Of a stretch of 64,000 nt of DNA, positions 61,440 to 64,000 are shown in pieces; position 1 is the first letter of the stretch; the number at the start of each line of letters is the position of its first letter. A program made the translations under genes and the position numbers. The DNA is taken from the NCBI RefSeq assembly GCF_007829815.1, contig NZ_VIWT01000001.1:2069501-2133500 (forward strand), read 5' to 3'. Source of the DNA: Kitasatospora viridis. GTDB lineage: Bacteria > Actinomycetota > Actinomycetes > Streptomycetales > Streptomycetaceae. The notes beneath the pieces were generated by a model. It had not been told where the DNA came from and ran no database searches. It saw only the letters and a program-made list of their open reading frames with translations.

Positions 61440-62363
61440 TCACTTCCGGCCGCCCCGCACCACCAGCACCAGGCCGGCCAGGATCAGCAGCAGGGCGGGC
61501 CAGGCGGCGGCCGGCGGCAGCTGCCCCAGCCAGACGGCGGCGATCAGCGCCGCGCCCGGGGTCTCCAGCAGGATCGCGGTCGAGGTGACGGTCGGGCCCA
61601 GGGTGCGCACCACCCGGTTGCTCAGCGAGTGCCCGAGCAGTTGGGCGACCACCATGAGCAGCGCGATCTGGCCCCATACCGAGGGCGGCCAGCCGTTCAT
61701 CCGGGTGCCGGTGGCCAGGCAGAGCGCCAGCAGCACCACGGCCGTCGTGGTGTAGCAGACCAGTGTGTAGGCGGTGGTGCTGACGGTCCGTCGGACCTCG
61801 GCGCCGAGCAGCATGTAGCCGGCGGCGGCCAGGCCGGCGGCCAGCGCGAGCGCGTCGCCGGCCAGCGCCCGGGTGGAGAGCCCGAGGTCCACGCCGGTGA
61901 GCACCAGCACCCCGGCGAAGGCCGTGATCATGCCGGTCCGGACCAGCCGCGGCACCCGGTGGCCGGCCAGCCGGAGCAGCATGATGGTCCACAGCGGGGT
62001 GGTGGTGACCAGCGCGGTGGCGGAGGCCACCGAGGTCATCCGCAGGCTGGGCATCCAGAGCGCGAAGTGCGCGGCCAGCAGCACGCCGGCGGCCATCGCC
62101 AGCAGCACCGGGCGCCGGGTCAGCCCGCGCAGCTCGTCCCGGTGCCGCAGCAGGGCGTAGGGGCCGAGCACGCCGACCGACATGACGTTGCGCCAGCAGG
62201 CGATCGCCAGCACCGGCGCCGCGGTGGCGCTGATCAGCGGGGCGGAGGAGGAGATGCCCGCGATCGACACCGCGAGCAGCACCAGGTCGGTGCCGGGCAG
62301 CCCGCGCCCCGCCGGTGCGGCGGTCGGGCCGACGGCGGCGGCAGCGGTCCGGGTCTCGGGCAC
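61440..62363 (-). CDS. EamA/DMT family transporter
   Basis: A 307-residue drug/metabolite transporter with ten predicted helices in two five-helix repeats (LVLLAVSIAGISSSAPLI near the start, ending LLLILAGLVLVVRGGRK). The second repeat contains TVTSTAILLETPGAALIAAVWLGQ. It probably exports a small metabolite. The GTG has GAGGAG four bases before it. An operator-like palindrome lies upstream, so it may be regulated by a repressor not encoded in the window. Confidence 0.88.
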   Translation of the reverse strand: MPETRTAAAAVGPTAAPAGRGLPGTDLVLLAVSIAGISSSAPLISATAAPVLAIACWRNVMSVGVLGPYALLRHRDELRGLTRRPVLLAMAAGVLLAAHFALWMPSLRMTSVASATALVTTTPLWTIMLLRLAGHRVPRLVRTGMITAFAGVLVLTGVDLGLSTRALAGDALALAAGLAAAGYMLLGAEVRRTVSTTAYTLVCYTTTAVVLLALCLATGTRMNGWPPSVWGQIALLMVVAQLLGHSLSNRVVRTLGPTVTSTAILLETPGAALIAAVWLGQLPPAAAWPALLLILAGLVLVVRGGRK

Positions 62364-62385
62364 GGTGCTCCTCGGGGGTACTGCT

Positions 62386-62400
62386 GGTACGGGCCGTACC
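62386..62400. promoter_or_regulatory. Operator-like palindrome upstream of EamA gene
   Basis: GGTACGGGCCGTACC, symmetric about its centre, 23 bases upstream of the GTG. It lies inside a larger imperfect inverted repeat (62378-62395 with 62408-62425: GTACTGC and ACGGGCC arms). Confidence 0.55.
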
Positions 62401-62494
62401 AAGGTAAGGCCCGTGCTGGCAGTACGGCACTGTCGCCCAGATGTCGGACGCCTGAACTCCCTGGTCCGCGCCCTCCCGGGCGCCTGACGCCCGG

Positions 62495-63052
62495 TCAGCC
62501 CTTGCGGCGCAGGCGGCCCAGCACGAGCTTCGGCAGACCCGCCGGGGCCGGCTGCCGGGTGGTGGCCGCGGTGGGCAGCGGGACGGCCGCGTGCGAGCCG
62601 GTCGGCATCGCGCCGGGCCGCTCGGTCGTCCCGCCCACCGGCTCCAGCCGCAGCACCCGGCACTCGGCGGCCCAGCGGTCCGCGATGGTGTCGGTGTCCG
62701 GCGCGTTCAGCCGCTTGCCCTTGAGCTCCTCCACCGCGCCCGACCAGCCCTCGCTGCCCGGCTCCAGGGTGCTCACCCGGGCCCGGAAGGCCACCAGCCG
62801 GCCCCACTTGTCCTTGCTGCGCACCGTCACCTCGGCCGCGCCGCCGGCCCGCAGGCCGTGCAGCGGCTGCTCGCCGCCGTCGCCGACCAGCACCACCGCG
62901 CCGTCGTGCCAGGCGTGCCAGACCGGCCGCGGCGCGGAGTCCGGGCCCTCGGCGCCCTCGGGCCGCACCCACAGCAGGCCGGACTTCTTCACCGCCTCCT
63001 CCAGCAGCGCGCGGTCGAAGAACTCGTCGGCAGTCGCGGTGGTCCCGTCCAT
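62495..63052 (-). CDS. Hypothetical protein with split-barrel-like region
   Basis: A 185-residue protein. Strands WVRPEGAEG, VWHAWHDGAVVLVGDGGEQ and AEVTVRSKDKWGRLVAFRARV resemble the flavin split-barrel fold seen in pyridoxamine-oxidase-like proteins, but no flavin motif is clear. The C-terminus is a disordered Pro/Thr tail ending in a basic cluster. It diverges from mgtE with 77 bases between. Conserved in Streptomyces as far as I recall; function unknown. Confidence 0.75.
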   Translation of the reverse strand: MDGTTATADEFFDRALLEEAVKKSGLLWVRPEGAEGPDSAPRPVWHAWHDGAVVLVGDGGEQPLHGLRAGGAAEVTVRSKDKWGRLVAFRARVSTLEPGSEGWSGAVEELKGKRLNAPDTDTIADRWAAECRVLRLEPVGGTTERPGAMPTGSHAAVPLPTAATTRQPAPAGLPKLVLGRLRRKG

Positions 63053-63129
63053 GCGGCACAGCGTAACGGTCCGGCCCGTTCGATAACCTGGCCCGGACGC
63101 CGAACCCGACGCCGACCGGAAGGAAGTCC

Positions 63130-64000
63130 ATGGCAGGTCCCGGAAGCCGGGTCTTCATCTCGCACCTCGCCGGCATCGCGGTCTTCGACCCCAACGGCGA
63201 CCAGGTCGGCCGGGTGCGCGACGTGGTGGTGGCGCTGCGGATCGGCGCCCGGCCGCCCCGGGTGCTGGGGTTGGTGGTCGAAGTGGTCGGCCGCCGCCGG
63301 ATCTTCCTGCCGATGACCCGGGTGACCAGCCTGGAGTCCGGCCAGGTGCTGACCACCGGTGTGATCAACATGCGCCGGTTCGAGCAGCGCCCGACCGAGA
63401 CCCTGGTGCTCGCCGAACTGCTGGACCGCCGGGTCACCGAGACCGCGACCGGCGCCGAGGTCACCGTGCTGGACGTCGCGATGGTCTCCACCCGGCTGCG
63501 CGAGTGGGAGATCACCAAGGTCTTCGCGCAGCGCGGCCGACCGGCCCGGCTGCGCAAGTCGCGCGGCGAGACGGTCACCCTGGACTGGTCCGCCGTCACC
63601 GGCTTCACCCTCGCCGAGGAGGGCCAGGGCGCGGCCAACCTGCTGGCCACCTTCGAACAGCTGCGCCCGGCCGACCTGGCGAGCATGATGCACCACCTGT
63701 CGGCCAAGCGCCGCGCCGAGGTGGCCGCCGCGCTGGACGACGAGCGGCTGGCCGACGTGCTGGAGGAGCTGCCCGAGGACGACCAGGTGGAGATCCTCGG
63801 CAAGCTGCAGGACGAGCGGGCCGCCGACGTGCTGGAGGCGATGGACCCGGACGACGCCGCCGACCTGCTCTCCGAACTCCCCGGCGACGAGGCCGAGCGG
63901 CTGCTCCAGCTGATGGAGCCGGAGGAGGCCGCCCCGGTGCGCCGCCTGCTCTCCTACGAGGAGGACACCGCCGGCGGCCTGATGACCACCGAGCCGATCA
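63130..64000 (+). CDS. mgtE: MgtE-type Mg2+ transporter / CBS protein, 5' part
   Basis: The gene is cut by the window end after about 290 codons. The start (GGAAGGAAG before ATG) gives MAGPGSRVFISHLAGI. Residues 1-150 are a PRC-barrel-like pair (AVFDPNGDQVGRVRDVVV and LDVAMVSTRLREWEITKV), then the MgtE N-terminal superhelix (LEELPEDDQVEILGKL, DPDDAADLLSELPGDE) and the start of a CBS domain (EDTAGGLMTTEPI). The membrane channel domain, if present, lies outside the window; a CBS/PRC-only regulatory protein is the alternative. Confidence 0.82.
   Translation, partial: MAGPGSRVFISHLAGIAVFDPNGDQVGRVRDVVVALRIGARPPRVLGLVVEVVGRRRIFLPMTRVTSLESGQVLTTGVINMRRFEQRPTETLVLAELLDRRVTETATGAEVTVLDVAMVSTRLREWEITKVFAQRGRPARLRKSRGETVTLDWSAVTGFTLAEEGQGAANLLATFEQLRPADLASMMHHLSAKRRAEVAAALDDERLADVLEELPEDDQVEILGKLQDERAADVLEAMDPDDAADLLSELPGDEAERLLQLMEPEEAAPVRRLLSYEEDTAGGLMTTEPI

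Overview
The window is high-GC actinobacterial DNA with start and stop codon use, GTG/TTG starts and gene content typical of the Streptomycetaceae (Streptomyces or Kitasatospora). Supporting markers include WblC/WhiB7, an AdnAB-type helicase-nuclease pair, mycoredoxin, a SARP regulator, a PPA1309 family protein and tandem GH18 chitinases. Most of it looks like conserved core chromosome. I see no prophage, integrated plasmid, CRISPR array or biosynthetic cluster. Family calls rest on motifs read directly; no database search was possible.

Layout. 1-8.2 kb: a Sel1/TPR repeat protein, then two tandem secreted chitinases with mirrored domain order, then a large AfsR/SARP-type regulator. A DasR-like TGGTCTAGTCCA box with an identically spaced TTGAC lies in front of both the chitinase pair and the regulator gene. 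8.2-21.3 kb: initiator tRNA-fMet, a UPF0182 membrane protein, a PPA1309 family protein, a PDZ/Lon-like protease, MoaE, an SDR-type epimerase, a zincin-like protein translationally coupled to a Nudix hydrolase, a YgjP-type metallopeptidase, an orphan ThiF/E1-like protein and an AarF/UbiB-type kinase. 21.3-25.7 kb: a small coiled-coil protein, wblC with a long leader (promoter with AT-rich WhiB7-like box, 124-codon leader ORF, two hairpins), UvrD2 and mycoredoxin.

25.7-36.6 kb: acetyltransferase, GntR/UTRA regulator, NADH pyrophosphatase NudC, an M20 peptidase, a short element with long inverted termini (MITE-like), a PadR-ABC-FtsX operon with three palindromic sites over its promoter, a divergent endonuclease/exonuclease/phosphatase-family gene and a SpoIIE/PP2C phosphatase. 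36.6-43.7 kb: adnB, adnA and an alkyltransferase-like DNA repair protein, a DNA-repair block. 43.8-51.3 kb: a large LPG-synthase-like membrane protein, MoeZ, and a three-gene glycosyltransferase/membrane protein/epimerase operon. 52.2-64 kb: TetR regulator, DUF3107 protein, a small membrane protein, a ferritin-like protein, a DEAD-box RNA helicase with a 21-residue x 8 Lys/Ala-rich tail, an alpha/beta hydrolase, small conserved proteins, a PHP phosphoesterase, a SUFU-domain protein, an EamA transporter with a palindromic operator candidate, and the 5' part of an MgtE-type transporter cut by the window edge.

The most notable signals are the paired chitinase/SARP promoter boxes, the wblC leader, the MITE-like element, and a palindromic intergenic repeat found inside the adnB coding sequence. 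Nearly every convergent gene pair is separated by a long perfect GC hairpin that I list as a terminator.
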